From Zygnema cylindricum (taxonomy: Eukaryota; Streptophyta; Zygnematophyceae; Zygnematales; Zygnemataceae), in assembly GCA_037447655.1 (NCBI GenBank), contig JBBHKE010002952.1:76091-140090 (forward strand): 64,000 nucleotides of DNA. Direction: 5' to 3'. Under the pieces are notes generated by a model that worked only from the letters and a program-made list of their open reading frames with translations, was not told the origin of the DNA and ran no database searches. Shown here one piece after another: positions 15,136 through 27,162 of the stretch. The position numbers and the translations under genes are program-made. Each line of letters starts with the position of its first letter. Within the stretch, counting starts at the first letter, position 1.

Positions 15136-15356
15136 TAGACCGTGAATCGCTATTAGTGTTAATGTTTTTTCTGCCATTTAAAACGTCCTTTTTTCGTACA
15201 CACATGTCGGATTGTGAATCTGACGGCTGCGATTGAAAGTTAAGATTCTCCGCTTCCGATTGACGGTCTCAAATCGAGAATCGCACAAAAGTGTACGGAG
15301 AAAAGATGTTTTAAGTGACTAACAAATTATCAACACTAATAGCGATACACGGCGTA
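15136..15356 (+). mobile_element. MITE family C, complete copy (about 221 bp)
   Basis: The outer ends are a TAGACCGTGAATCGCTATTAG start and an ACTAATAGCGATACACGGCGTA finish. Inside is the core inverted repeat (ttaaaacgtcc..tttcgtacacac / tgtacggagaaaagatgtttta). This intact arrangement shows what 57785-58810 looked like before the nested insertion there. Confidence 0.8.
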
Positions 15357-15639
15357 CTGTACTGTAGTCTCAATATCCTTGTCTGTTTCGATCATGACAT
15401 CTCATCATCTTACGCACAAATATTTGAGGCGGAGAAACGCTTTGAATGGCAGACTATTTTTTGTTTTAAATGCGATAAGAATATTTGTTTGACCGCCTGA
15501 GATGCTTCCACGTGGAAGAGTACTATTTAGCGGATTTCCTGACATGCATCGACGACGCGAATTGAAATAAAGAGAAGATAAGAATTCATTTGACTTCAGG
15601 TTATGTCGCGCCCTCTCCCTCCAGGCCACTGGCATATTT

Positions 15640-15960
15640 ACTGTTTAAGTCTCTCCCTTCCCTTTCTCTCTCTCTCTCTCTCTTCCCTACCTCTCTCTCC
15701 CCTTTCACTCTCCCATCAGGTCGTCCCCAGCTCCTTACATTCGTTCCCTCTCTCTCTCTCTTTCTCTTCTCTCTTCGCACCCTTCGCTTGACTACATCAA
15801 AAATTGTTTTTCCTTCCCCTCTTCCTTTCCCGAATACCTAATCTCTCTCCGTCTATCTCCACTTTCACGAATCTCATATTTCCCCCAGTTTCTGTCTCTT
15901 TTCTTCGCCTACTTCTCTCGGTTCTAATCGTGACTTCTCCTTTTACCTCTATTTAAGGTC
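15640..15960 (+). promoter_or_regulatory. CT-rich leader upstream of the pseudokinase gene
   Basis: A pyrimidine-rich stretch (TCTCTC, CCCTC) runs almost up to the start codon at 15986. It is a plausible promoter and 5' UTR by position only. No TATA box or initiator is convincingly visible. Confidence 0.3.
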
Positions 15961-15985
15961 TCTCCCGTTTATTTTACGGTCGAAT

Positions 15986-17457
15986 ATGTCATTCCTCCCT
16001 TCATTATCTGAAGAGGAGATAGAGAAAATCACAAACAAATTTTCTGATTTACAAGTGTGTCTTTCCTCTTCCGGCCTTATTTTCAGTGGAAATTTAGATG
16101 GCCTTAAAGTTTCCGTACACCGTGGACTGGAGATCGAGTTAAACGATTCCAAATTTTCTGATCAATTCAAAAAACTGCTACACCATGCGAAACATATGGA
16201 ACATCCCAACATTTCAAAAACTATCGCTTGGTCTCCTCAACCATTGTGTATCGTAACTGAATACATGGAAAGCGACACCGTTTCGGAGAGACTTCAGCGT
16301 AACAGTATCAGTCTTATTGACATGTGGCAAATAATATTGGATCTGACGTCAGCTCTTCTCTATTTGAACGAAATCGGCAGTCCTGTATTTCATCTGGATA
16401 CGAGCCAAATCTCCTTGGGAGAAGAAAAGATTTGGAAATTGCGATATAATGTTGGTGCGGAACATTTTTCTTTATCGTGGTTTCAACAAATGGAGTGTCT
16501 TAAGATTGTGTTGATTGAGCTTTTGACAGGCTTACCTAACAGTAATGAAAAACCTTTCTGTGAAATGTTAACGCATTTAACAGACGAAGGTCACATTCTT
16601 AGAGAAAATTTTCAATATTCAAACGGAAATACAACAATACATGTGCTCGAGGCGTTAGTTGATTTGGTAAACGAGATGGGAAGTCACGACTTTAGCATGG
16701 AAGGTTTGGAAAAATGGCGTTTGGGGACTGCTCTTCAGGTAAGACTTCACATATAGGTGTTTAACTGTTTATGCTGTTGAAGTCCCGGTAAACAGATATC
16801 TTTTTAACGAATGTTTATATACCATTTATTTTTGTTTTTCATCTCTCTATTTAATTTTTCAATTCATTTTTCTATTTCGATGTGGTTTCTATCACTCATG
16901 AAGGTGAACTAGAAATGCATTAGGGTCACAATGACATTTGCTATTCAACTTATGGGACGATTTTTTTTAACTCCCGAAGTACCCTCGCTAATCTGTTTTT
17001 TCCACAGGTAAAATACGATGACATCCGGCTCAACATAGACCAAATAAAAAATATAACGAACAATTGGACCCACGTTATGAACCGTGGAAAAACTCACAAG
17101 TCATTCAAAGGCCGTTTCAATGGAAAGGATGTATCTGTTGTAAGAGTCTTTGCGAAGAAATCCGCTCCCTCATTAGAAACAGAAGCCTTGTTGCTTCATG
17201 CTTTGAAGCACCCTAATGTCATGACTGTGATTGGATACGAACTAAGTGCTCCCGATTTTGTAACCGAGTACACCTATGGTGGAACTCTTAAATATTGGCT
17301 AAAAGAATCTCTAGGCAGAGGTTTGAATTGGAAGGAGAGAGTACAAATCTCATGTGAAATGGCGTCTGCGGTATCGTTTATGCTCAAGTCAGGATTCTTG
17401 CATTCCGAGTTGAACCCAAATTATGTTTTGTTAAAAATCGATCAAGTGCCCCGATAG
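15986..17457 (+). CDS. Tandem TKL-like pseudokinase, truncated second domain
   Basis: Two exons, 15986-16738 (donor GTAAGA) and 17008-17457 (acceptor CACAG, stop TAG), are in phase and give 400 aa. Two protein-kinase-like folds are visible. Domain 1 (about 15-230) has an N-lobe-like segment with HPNI (73-76) and the hinge phrase IVTEYM (89-94), but the catalytic loop is HLDTSQISL (136-144) and there is no DFG. Domain 2 (about 270-400) has VVRVFAKK in place of the VAIK lysine strand, LKHPNV (317-322), FVTEYTYGGTL (335-345) and HSELNPNYVL (383-392) in place of HRDLxxxN. It then stops without DFG, activation loop or C-lobe. Both domains lack catalytic residues, so a binding or regulatory role is likelier than catalysis. 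The abrupt end just before transposon-derived DNA suggests truncation; a functional short form cannot be excluded. Confidence 0.8.
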
Positions 17458-17999
17458 ATGCTCATAAAGAACAAGCTCATTAACACAGCGGAAGCTTTGA
17501 ATAAACATTCTTACACATAAAGCACTCACGGCTCACAATAAAACATGTCGGCCAAATATCAATATATTAAACTGAAGCTTTCTTAATAACAACCTCTCTT
17601 CTTTCTTCCCTCAAATCATATTTTCTCTCTACATCTTAATGTGTCATTCCTTAAGTCACATAATGCATCTCTACATAGACTGCATGATGCATCTCCCCAG
17701 ACTGCATACTAAAGTGATAGTAACACACGCTAGTATACCTTCTTAACACCGACAACTCACGATCACTTACTCCACTAAGTGAAAACAGACGAGGGCGCCG
17801 AAGTCCACATGAGGACGTGAGCATAAAAAGCATTCAAGCGCCGGAACAAAGTGACACGCACTAAAACGAACTAAACACGTACAGCGCACTAAATAGCATA
17901 GTCACTGTTCAAGACAACACGAAACAAAACAGACGAAACCAACTGAACCATGATACATAAATAATCTATGTACCGGCTGGTACTGAGCCGCCGTACATT
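17458..17999. other. Unassigned DNA after the pseudokinase stop, possibly LTR-derived
   Basis: Contains AATAAA words (17500, 17538), which could serve as poly-A signals for the gene upstream. Read on the minus strand it starts TGTTGTCTTGAACAG at 17920, in the style of an LTR, but I find no second copy and no matching terminus. Treat the LTR idea as a guess. Confidence 0.3.
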
Positions 18000-18001
18000 G
18001 A

Positions 18002-18195
18002 ACGAACCAAAGGCAGAGGTCGCAAAAGTCAAAAAAAGTCATACCCGAAACCGACCGTTTTTTTTTTTCAAAATCTGAGTAACCGACGCCCGACCGAGTT
18101 TTGTCACGCTTCAAAATTGTTAACCGTTAACCGACCGTCGTTTACGAAAAAAAAATTAACCGAATCTTGATTTTTCGCGACTAACCATGCCCGCC
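18002..18195 (-). repeat. Dispersed repeat D, minus copy
   Basis: Reverse complement of 14035-14222 over most of its length; shared words include 'cgcgactaacc' and 'attgttaaccgttaacc'. It abuts the 3' end of the decayed minus-strand copia element, and may have replaced that element's 3' LTR. Confidence 0.75.
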
Positions 18196-18239
18196 CGTAA
18201 CCAAAAAAGTACAAAATTAATCAATGTACAACGGAATAA

Positions 18240-20664
18240 GCCAATAATTACGATTTGTCGCGTTCCCTAAGATTTGTGAAATGAATAGTGTACAACATTA
18301 CTGTGTCAGATTTGCGACGCTTTATCGCGTTTCCGTTGAGCTGACTAACAAACTCAAACTTTAAAACTTTCTTTTCAGCTTGTTCTCTCACAAAATATGT
18401 CTGAATGTCTATATGTTTTGTCCTTGCATGGTAAACACGATTTTTCATCAAAGCAATTCTACTCTGATTATCTGTGAGAATCAAAGTCTCCTCTATTGGT
18501 TCAAACCCTATCTCAGAGTAAAAATTGCGAAGCCTAATGGCTTATTTTGCTGCTTGAGTAGCCGCCACGTATTCCGCCTCCGTGTTGGATAACGCCACAG
18601 ATAATTGGCATTTCGAACTCATACTAATTGGGTCCTCTTGAACACGTGAAAATCCAGCCGGTAGTGCTCCTCTTTGTGTTGAGGTTGCCTCCCCAATCCG
18701 CATCAACATAACCAAAAAAATCAATGTTTTCGGTTTTCTTCAAGAATTGTAGGCCGTAATTTATAGTCCTTTTCACTTAACGTAAAATACGTTTAGCAAC
18801 ATACCAGTGTTTAGACCTAGGTTATGCATGAATTGACTAGCTGAGCCTACAGCTGCAGCTAGATGAAGGCGTGTGCCAACCATTAAGTACATTAAACTGC
18901 CCACAACCTCTTTGTAAGAGACTTGCCTCATCTGTTCTTTTTCAAACTCTGACTCAAGACCCATTTCCTTCATAAGCTTTTAACTCGTGTCTAAAAGTGT
19001 TGATACAGGAAGATAGTCCTTCCATACCAAACCGTTTTAATACTTCCGCTGCATGTTTTTGTTGACTCATGTAGATTGTACGAACATTGTTTTTGATTTC
19101 TATACCAGGAGGGTAACTTAACTCTCCTAGGTCAGTTTTCTCAAATTTGTTGTTCAAGAACCTTTTGACCTCTTTATATCGACTAACCAAACACACTCAT
19201 GTCATCGACATCAACTGAGACAATTATTATGTTTTTGTCTTTCCCAATAGTGTTAACTGCTCTGTCTATATGACATCTCTCAAAGCCCTCTTTTCTCATT
19301 TCGGTGTCAAGTTTGATGTTCCAACACCTAAGACTTTGTTTTAGACCGTATATGGATTTTTGAAGTTTACACAACATGTGTTCTTTTCCTGGTTCTATCA
19401 TGCCCTCTGGTTGTTCCATGTAGACTTTTTCCTCCAAATTCCCATTTAACAATGCAATTTTGATATCTATTTGATGTATACGCATACACTTTGCTACCCT
19501 TAAGGCTATTAAACTTTTGAGACTATTAAACTTCACTACAGGTGAGAAAGTCTTAGTGTAATTAACCCCCTCTTCTTGGGAAAACCCTTCAGCTACCAAC
19601 CTCGCTTTATTTTTTTCCACTGATCCATCTAACTTCATCTTAATTTTAAAGACCCATTTACATCGCACAATAATTTTCTCTCTTGGGTCGTCTACTAAGG
19701 TCCAAGTTTTGTTTTTGATTAGTGAGTCATATTCTAATTCTATTGCCTCTTTCCATTTTTGAGAATTAGAACTCTCAAAAAATTCATGAAACGTTTGCAG
19801 TTCCCCTCTGCCGCTATAAAACAATAAGCTAAACCCACATATCCTGTTTCTTCAATTAGTCGTTTTGGTTTAGCACGTATCCAATTATAAACCCTTTGGG
19901 GAGTTACCTTCAATCTCGATTGTTAAATCGGATTTGGATAGGTTTTAATTTGCGAAGGTTGTGGTGTCGGTAATTTATCCACTGGTAAAGATTGAAAGGT
20001 TGATGTTCCACTATGGATGACGGAAGTATGAACTGGAATGGAAATTAGCGTGTATGACAAAGGCTCTATTTCATGTTCTTTGACTAGAGAACTTGGTGTC
20101 TGTGGAGACCCACATTTTCCAATTATTCTTAATTGTTAATGGCCACATTTTCCAATTATTCTTAATTGTTAATGGTGTCTGTGGAGACCCACTTTCCAAT
20201 TATTCTTAATTGTTAAAGGGAACAGTGTCTATCTCAGATTCTTCATACCAAGTGTCAAAATTATATGTCACATCTGAACTATTTTCTTTCCTTTCATCCA
20301 CATTCAAATCTCAGCTAACATGGACTATTTCTGTAACCGGGTCATAAATTCTTGTAAGCTTTTCAATTTATGTTATAACCTACTAAGACACCTTTCCAAC
20401 TTTTCATGTCAAATTTCCTTTATTCAGTGATGGGATGTGAACAAAGGTTTTACTTCCCAAAACTCTAAAATATTTAACATTTTGTTTAAAGCTTGACCAA
20501 GCTTCTCCACGAGTGATATCTTTTAGAGAAGTGCTTGGAGAACGGTTTTTTCAGATAAATTGCAGTAAAGATAGCTTCAACCCATAAGTTTTGATTCAGT
20601 TTTGCACTATGTACTAAACAACGTGCAATTTCAACTAGAGTTCGGTTAAGTCTTTCTGATACTC
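18240..20664 (-). pseudogene. Older Ty1/copia element, pol 3' part (RT/RNase H)
   Basis: Minus-strand fragments in several frames. A reverse transcriptase block (19824-19183) has CKWVFKIKMKLDGSVEK, LVAEGFSQEEGVNYTKTFSP and the catalytic region as VDVDDMSVFG, where a YVDD-type motif is expected. RNase H remnants follow (NTEAEYVAAT near 18570; TKHIDIQTYFVRE near 18400). Frameshifts and stops break it throughout, and tandem duplications are seen at 20100-20215. It is interrupted at 20669 by the younger copia array and continues at 32596. Retrotransposon pol normally copies the element RNA into DNA in a virus-like particle; this copy cannot. Confidence 0.85.
20104..20215. repeat. Local tandem duplication in the older copia element
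   Basis: The phrase 'attttccaattattcttaattgttaatgg' is repeated, and 'ggtgtctgtggagacccac' occurs twice. This is a small duplication inside the decayed integrase-RT spacer. Confidence 0.8.
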
Positions 20665-20669
20665 CGTTT
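20665..20669. other. Target-site duplication CGTTT (left)
   Basis: CGTTT directly precedes the first LTR at 20670. The same five bases directly follow the last LTR at 32591-32595. This is the expected 5-bp integrase footprint. Confidence 0.9.
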
Positions 20670-21735
20670 TGTAGAAATTAATGGTACATTTTTTAGTATT
20701 TTCTAGGTCTAAATAGAAATATAGAAAGAAGCCGAGGCAGTCTACCTCTAACTTCTCTCTCCAAACTCTCAAACTTGTCGCAGTCACTGAGAAATTGAGA
20801 GGGAGCTAGAGCCATGGCTACCTAGGCTATCCAGAGGTTTACGGGAAATTTATATAAGTTAAAGGGTTTATTTTATCGAAAATATATGTGTCGGCCGCAG
20901 GATTTGATCCCTGTACCTACCGGCCGGCAGACAGCACATAGCCGATAACCTTAGCCGTTAAGTCTAGGACTAGTGTTACGTAGTATATAGTTTGATATTT
21001 ATTTCAACATGTATGCGTAGGGTTAATCATTTAACTGTAATTTATTACAGGATACATAAATCCGGTAATGTGTAAAGTACAGATTACGGTACGGACAGAA
21101 AATCAATACCGCACATTTATTTCTTAATTGAAACGAATGCCGCGCAAGTATTTATTACGGTTACGATTAAATCCTGATTTAATCGGACGGACAGAATTAG
21201 CGCCGAGATCGCGGAAGAAGATTTCGGCGGTTTGTGGCCATCGCCACATCGGATGACACGTGGCAAAATTACATTGGATCGTCGAATCTTCGGAGATTAT
21301 GGCACCGAATCCGGATATGACATGTGTCGACATTTAGGCCATGTCGTACAATGTCCGTACCTAAAGTACACCGGCAGCTGTACTTTTGCGTACGGAACTG
21401 TATTTTGATTGGTTCCGTATATCAGTAGATAGAGTATGTAAGAGAGATAGGACTTAGAAAAAATTAGGAGATAGGACCCTCTCTCCCAGAGAGCTTCTGT
21501 ACAAAAGGTCAACTTTGACCCCCCCATAACTTACTGCTCAGGGGAGCAAATTCAGAGATTCTTTTTACTATCGACTCAGGGGGAGTCTTCCCTTCACAGG
21601 GGTGCAGGGTGGTCAGGGCTTTTGTCTGCCAGGGTGGCAGGTATTTTTGCTGAAACACAAAGGGGTCAAGATTATCCTGGAGGCTTCTTGGAAGCTGTCT
21701 ACTCTGAGGGACTTATGGAGGGTCTCAGAGTTTCA
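20670..21735 (+). mobile_element. Copia array LTR 1 (1066 bp)
   Basis: Begins TGTAGAAATTAATGG and ends CTCAGAGTTTCA (TG..CA). Nearly identical copies lie at 26101-27162 and 31525-32590. A TATA-like stretch and the start of transcription cannot be fixed by eye. Confidence 0.93.
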
Positions 21736-24700
21736 AGTTATGGGCCCCCCCTCTAAGGTACCAATCTTTAATGGAACTGGCTTCATATACTGGGAAAGTA
21801 TGATGATAGGAGCTCTATGCGAAAAAAGGTTTTGGGAGATAGTGAGTGGACGGTTGGGGCGTCCATCAAGTCTTGGAATTCCTCCAGGGTTTGGAGGAAC
21901 CAGATTCACCAAGAAAGAGGATCCACCTTCAACGGAGGAAACAAAAGAAGGAGAGGGTGGTGGACAAAGGAAAGGAGAAGGAGACGACCACTCCAATAGC
22001 AACTGGTTCGACATTCATGTCACCTATTCCGAGGAACGAGGAGAATGATACTGAAACCTGGGACTTCAACAATATGGCGGCAAAGGACTTCATCCTACGC
22101 CATCTCACTCAAGGACTTGCATGTCCTCATTTGCAGGTAGAAAAGGCATTCGATCTTTGGATGGCTCACATAGAGATGTACCGAAGTGGTACGATTCAGC
22201 ATCAACAGTTGGCTGATTAGAAAGTTAAGGAGTATGTATACAAAGGGGGAAATATGTTGGATTTTTGCAATGAGCTTGCTACACTCTTCATGGAGCTAGA
22301 GAGTGCGGGAAAAGATATTAGTGAAAAAGAAAAGGTTAACTGTTTACTGATGAAGTTACCTGATGAGTTCGTGAACATAGTTTACCGTGTGCAAGACTTG
22401 GTTTACTCAAGGTGGATATGGAACTCAGTGGTAGGGATGATTCTCGTTCAAGAGAATACAATTGAGATCCGAAGGGGAGGAAAGAGTGGCCAAGCCTTGG
22501 CAACAGCGACTGATTGGAGGAATAGGATTTCGAAAACCGGGTCGGAAACTATGGGGGTAGGGGAGCAGAAAAAACAGGACGACGAGTTCGAACCAAGGGC
22601 TCCCAAAGATTTATGTCATTTTTGTAAGAAACAGGGGCACTATATGGCAGAGTGCACTAAGCTAACCGAGCTTCGGCTAAAGGAGGGGTAGTAGACCGGT
22701 GGTACCGCGAGAGGAAAGAAAAAGGCCCTTGTCACACAGGTACTTGAGGCGGAATCCGAGGACGAGACGATGAGCTCTTTTTGGATGAGGAGTTGGAGGG
22801 GAAAAATGAGGTCGAAATTCCACGAAGGCAGAAATGTGTTTACGGTGGATTTAAAGGTGAAGCAGGCTGGATCATAGATTCAAGTGCCTCCATGCACATG
22901 TGTAAGGATAGGCACCTGTTCACTAAGATAAGAAAGATTCCCACCGTAGAGATAGAGTACGGGGATGGGAGGATAGTCACCACTACTCTTATAGGATCGG
23001 TAGATCTGAAAGTGTTAGTAGAAGGAAAGACATCCATTTTAACATTCTCCGATGTATTGTTTATTTTGGAGCTGAACAAAAATCTTATCTCTACATCAGT
23101 ATTAGATGATAAGGGTTTTTTTTACTAGCACTAGGGAAGGAGTTTTTACTGCTAGTTTTGAGGAGGATGTCTATTTCATTGCTGAGAAAGGTAGCCATGG
23201 GATGTTTAGGCTGATTTTAAGTAATGAAACGAAGAAACTTTATTATGCTGGTGTTCATGATATTATGATGTGGCATAAGAGGGCTTGGGGCATGTGGAAT
23301 CTAGATAAGTTAAGAGAGATGAAAAAGATGGGAGTGGTGGAAGGGATTCAGTTCAGTGAGAGTGATGATATAAGTGATTGTAGTGGATGTGCTCAAGGTA
23401 AAGCACACAGATTACCCTTTCCTAAATCAGCCACTTATAAGGGAGAAAAAATTCTAGATCTAGTACACACAGATATTTGGGGACCGGCTAAAGTGCCCCT
23501 CACCGGGGGGGGAAGAGATTTATGATGACTATAACTGATGATTGGTCTCGGTATTCCCGGGTGTATCTTTTGAAAAACAAGTCAGAAGCTCAGGATTGTT
23601 TTAGACAATATAAAACGAGGAGCGAAAAACTCATGAAACTCCAATCAAGAGAGTAAGGAGTGACAATGGTGGAGAGTATACTTCTAACCAGTTTGAGGAT
23701 TTTCTGAGGGAAGATGGGGGTTCAACACCAAAAGATAGTTCCAGAAAATCCGAAACAAATGGGGTAATTGAAAGATTAAATAGAACACTAAGTGATAGTG
23801 CTAGAAGTATGCTGTCAGATAAAAAGATAGGAAAAAGGTTTTGGGGCAGAAGAACAATGAACTGTGCTAATTACCTCAAAAATAGAGTTCTTACTTCAGC
23901 TATAAAAGATCAAACACCTTATGAGAGATGGACAGGCCGGAAACCAGACATATCTCACTTAAAGGTTTTTGGCAGTCAAGTATTCAGTCTAGATACTGAT
24001 CGGTCCAATTGGAAGCTAGATCCTAAAGGAAAACCGGGATACTTATTAGGATATGATGAGGATGTTAAAGGATATAGAGTTTATGATCTAAAAAGGGAAG
24101 ATATAATCTTAGTAAAGCATCTAGTAGTTATGGATGAATGAAAGTTTGTGGATCCCTTCAAATATACGAAGTTAGTAAAAATCAGATTTGAGTCAGGAAA
24201 TTCCGATGACTTTGAACTTCCTAACTATCCAGGGTTTTAGAGAAGATGACATTCTTGCAGGAACAAATCAGACCGAAAAGGACTCGGCTGTGGGAAACTC
24301 CAGTGACAACTCTACTCGAAGCGGAAGACGTGGTGGAAATTTATTCGGAATCAAGGGATAGGGGAGAAGCCGAGTTTGTTCAAAAGAATCCACGAGAACC
24401 ATCTATTCCGCCCTCGGATTTTGAGGGGGGGAGGAGAAATAGCAAAAGACTGCAAAAAAAACAGGTTAATAACAAGGTAACTAAACTATCTCATCAAGAT
24501 GAACCTAAAACTTATGGAGAGGCGATGACCTGTCCAGAAAGAAACCGGTGGAAGACAGCCATCAATGAGGAGATGGCTTCAATCATGGCAGCCGATACTT
24601 GGGAGCTGGTGGATTGTCCACCTAACCGAAAACGAATCGGTTGTAAGTGGGTTTTCAAATTAAAACTGAACCCAGATAACACAATCGAGCGCTACAAGGC

Positions 24701-26100
24701 CAGATTAGTGGCAAAGGGGTTTACACAAAAGGAAGGAATTGACTACGAGGAAACCTTTGCCCGGTGGTCACATTTCCCTCCGTCCGCCATACTTCTCAGT
24801 TTAGCAGCGGCGGAAGACATGAAAGTGCATCAGATGGACATCAAGACAGCCTTTTTGCATGGAGAATTGGAAGAGGAGATCTTCATGCGACAACCCGAAG
24901 TTTTGTGGAGGAAAGAGAGGAGAGTAAGGTATGCCGGCTGATTAAATCTCTTTATGGTTTGAAACAGGCGCCTCGACAATGGAATAAGAAGCTTGATGAG
25001 TTTCTTACCGGTCTGGGATATATTCGGATTAGCTCAGATCACTCAATCTATGTTTTCGAAGAGGAGGAAGGTTTTATACTTATTGCAATTTATGTTGATG
25101 ATTTTCTTGTTTTAAGTAAATCAATGGAAAAAATTAACAAACTGAAAACCGATCTTAAGGGGAGATTTGAAATGAAGGATATGGGAGAAGCAAGATATAT
25201 TTTGGGAATTCAAGTAGAGAGAGACCGAAAAAGGAAAATTATAAGACTGACTCAAAAGGAAGCAATAGGGAACATGCTTGAAAAATTTCAAATGGATAAA
25301 GCTAATAGTTGTACAACTCCAATGGAGTTGAAAAAGGGAAGTGAGGGGAGTGAGGAAGAAGGAGTCATAGTCTTAGACGAGGAATTATCTCCTGAAGAAC
25401 AGAAGTTCATGCAGACTATTCCTTACAGGCAAGTAGTGGGAAGTCTAATCTATTTTATGAATTGTACCCGGCGGATTAGCTGCAGCTGTAGGAGTGCTGA
25501 GTAGAAGTCTAAATGCTCCCACTAAGAAGGAATGGGAGGCAGCTAAGAGAGTCTTTAGATATTTGATAGGAACTAGGGATCTATGGTTGGATTTGGGTGG
25601 GGGAGAATACTGACATCACTACTTGGAGTGATGCCAGTTATGGTGATGCTCCGATGAGGAGATGTACTTCTGGATATGTATTATATCTGGGTGATGGGGC
25701 TTGATGTTGGAGTAGCAAACACCAAAAAGGTTATTGCTCAGTCCACCATTGAGGCTGAGTATATGGCCTCTTGCTCTGCTGTAAAAGAATTGATGTGGGT
25801 CAAGTCTTTGCTTGGTGAGCTTGGTCACCTTAAGAGTGGTGTGCAGAAATTTTTTTTGTGATAATCAGCAGCAATCGCTATTTTTGCCAATCCAAAACAT
25901 CATTTTAAAGCTAAACACATGGACATCAGACTCAGCTTTGTTAGAGAGAAAGTAGAAAACAAAATAATCAGTTTAGAGTACAGACCAGATAGTGAGATGG
26001 AAGCAGATATGATGACCAAACCTGTGCCTTCCCCCTAAGCTAATTTTCTGCAGGGAGAAGTGCGGTCTGAAATTAAAGATTGACTAGAAAATAAAGGGAG
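21736..26100 (+). pseudogene. Ty1/copia internal region 1: gag-PR-INT-RT-RNase H
   Basis: Gag starts about 21741 (MGPPSKVPIFNGTGFIYWES). A CCHC knuckle CHFCKKQGHYMAEC lies at about 22615-22656. The protease motif is WIIDSSAS (about 22870), with DSS where DSG or DTG is usual. A GAG-pre-integrase HKR..GH region follows with C-x2-C (about 23390), then integrase with DLVHTDIWGP, SDNGGEYTS and RLNRTLSDSA. RT includes CKWVFKLKLNP, HQMDIKTAFLHG and IYVDDFLVL (about 25090), and RNase H runs to about 26085. PR-INT-RT-RH order is diagnostic of copia. A TAG at 22218-22220 and several single-base indels break the frame. A polypurine tract AAATAAAGGGAG abuts the next LTR. The primer site is uncertain (TGGGCCC follows the LTR by a few bases). 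Confidence 0.9.
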
Positions 26101-27162
26101 TGTAGAAATTAATGGTACATTTTTTAGTATTTTCTAGGTCTAAATAGAAAATATAGAAAGAAGCCGAGGCAGTCTACCTCTAACTTCTCTCTCCAAACTC
26201 TCAAACTTGTCGCAGTCACTGAGAAATTGGAGAGGGAGCTAGAGCCATGGCTACCTAGGCTATCCAAAGGTTTACGGGAAATTTATATAAGTTAAACGGT
26301 TTATTTTATCTAAAATATATGTGCCGGCCGCAGGATTTGATCCCTGTACCTACCGGCGGCAGACAGCACATAGCTGGTAGCCTTAGCCGTTAAGTCTAGG
26401 ACTAGTGTTACGTAGTATATAGTTTGATATTTATTCAACATGTATGCGTAGGGTTAATCATTTAACTGTAATTTATTACGGGATACATAGATCCGGTAAT
26501 GTGTAAAGTACGGATTACCGTACGGACAGAAATCAATACCGCACATTTATTTCTTAATTGAAACGAATGCCGCGCAAGTAATTATTACGGCTACGATTAA
26601 ATCCTGATTTAATCGGACAGACAGAATTAGCGCCGAGATCGCGGAAGACAATTTCGGCAATTTGTGGCCATCGCCACATCGGATGACACGTGGCAAAATT
26701 ACATTGGATCGTCGAATCTTCGGAGATTATGGCACCGAATCCGGATATGACATGTGTCGACATTTAGACCATGTCGTACAATGTCCGTACCTAAAGTACA
26801 CCGGCAGCTGTACTTTTGCGTACGGAACTGTATTCTGATTGGTTCCGTACATCAGTAGATAGAGTCTGTAAGAGAGATAGGACTTAGAAAAATTAGGAGA
26901 TAGGACCCTCTCTCCCAGAGAGCTTCTGTACAAAAGGTCAACTTTGACCCCCCATAACTTACTGCTCAGGGGAACAAATTCAGAGATTCTTTTTGCTATC
27001 GACTCAGGGGAGTCTTGCCTTCACAGAGGTGTAGGTGGTCAGGGTTTTTGTCTGCCAGGGTGGCAGGTATTTTTGCTGAAACACAAAGTGGGTCAAGATT
27101 ATCCTGGAGGCTTCTTGGAAGCTGTCTACTCTGAGGACTTATGGAGGGTCCTCAGAGTTTCA
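26101..27162 (+). mobile_element. Copia array LTR 2, shared by both units (1062 bp)
   Basis: TGTAGAAATT...GAGTTTCA. It serves as the 3' LTR of the first unit and the 5' LTR of the second. No target-site duplication separates the two units. Confidence 0.93.

Noticed and set aside
14881-15177. 98-codon minus frame
   Set aside because: It overlaps the family C MITE end and shows no family resemblance.
20881-20975. tRNA-like B box and A-box-like words on the minus strand of the copia LTRs ('gggatcaaatcc', 'cttaacggctaagg')
   Set aside because: The acceptor and T stems do not close properly, so no cloverleaf forms; noted only because the TRIM LTR does have one.
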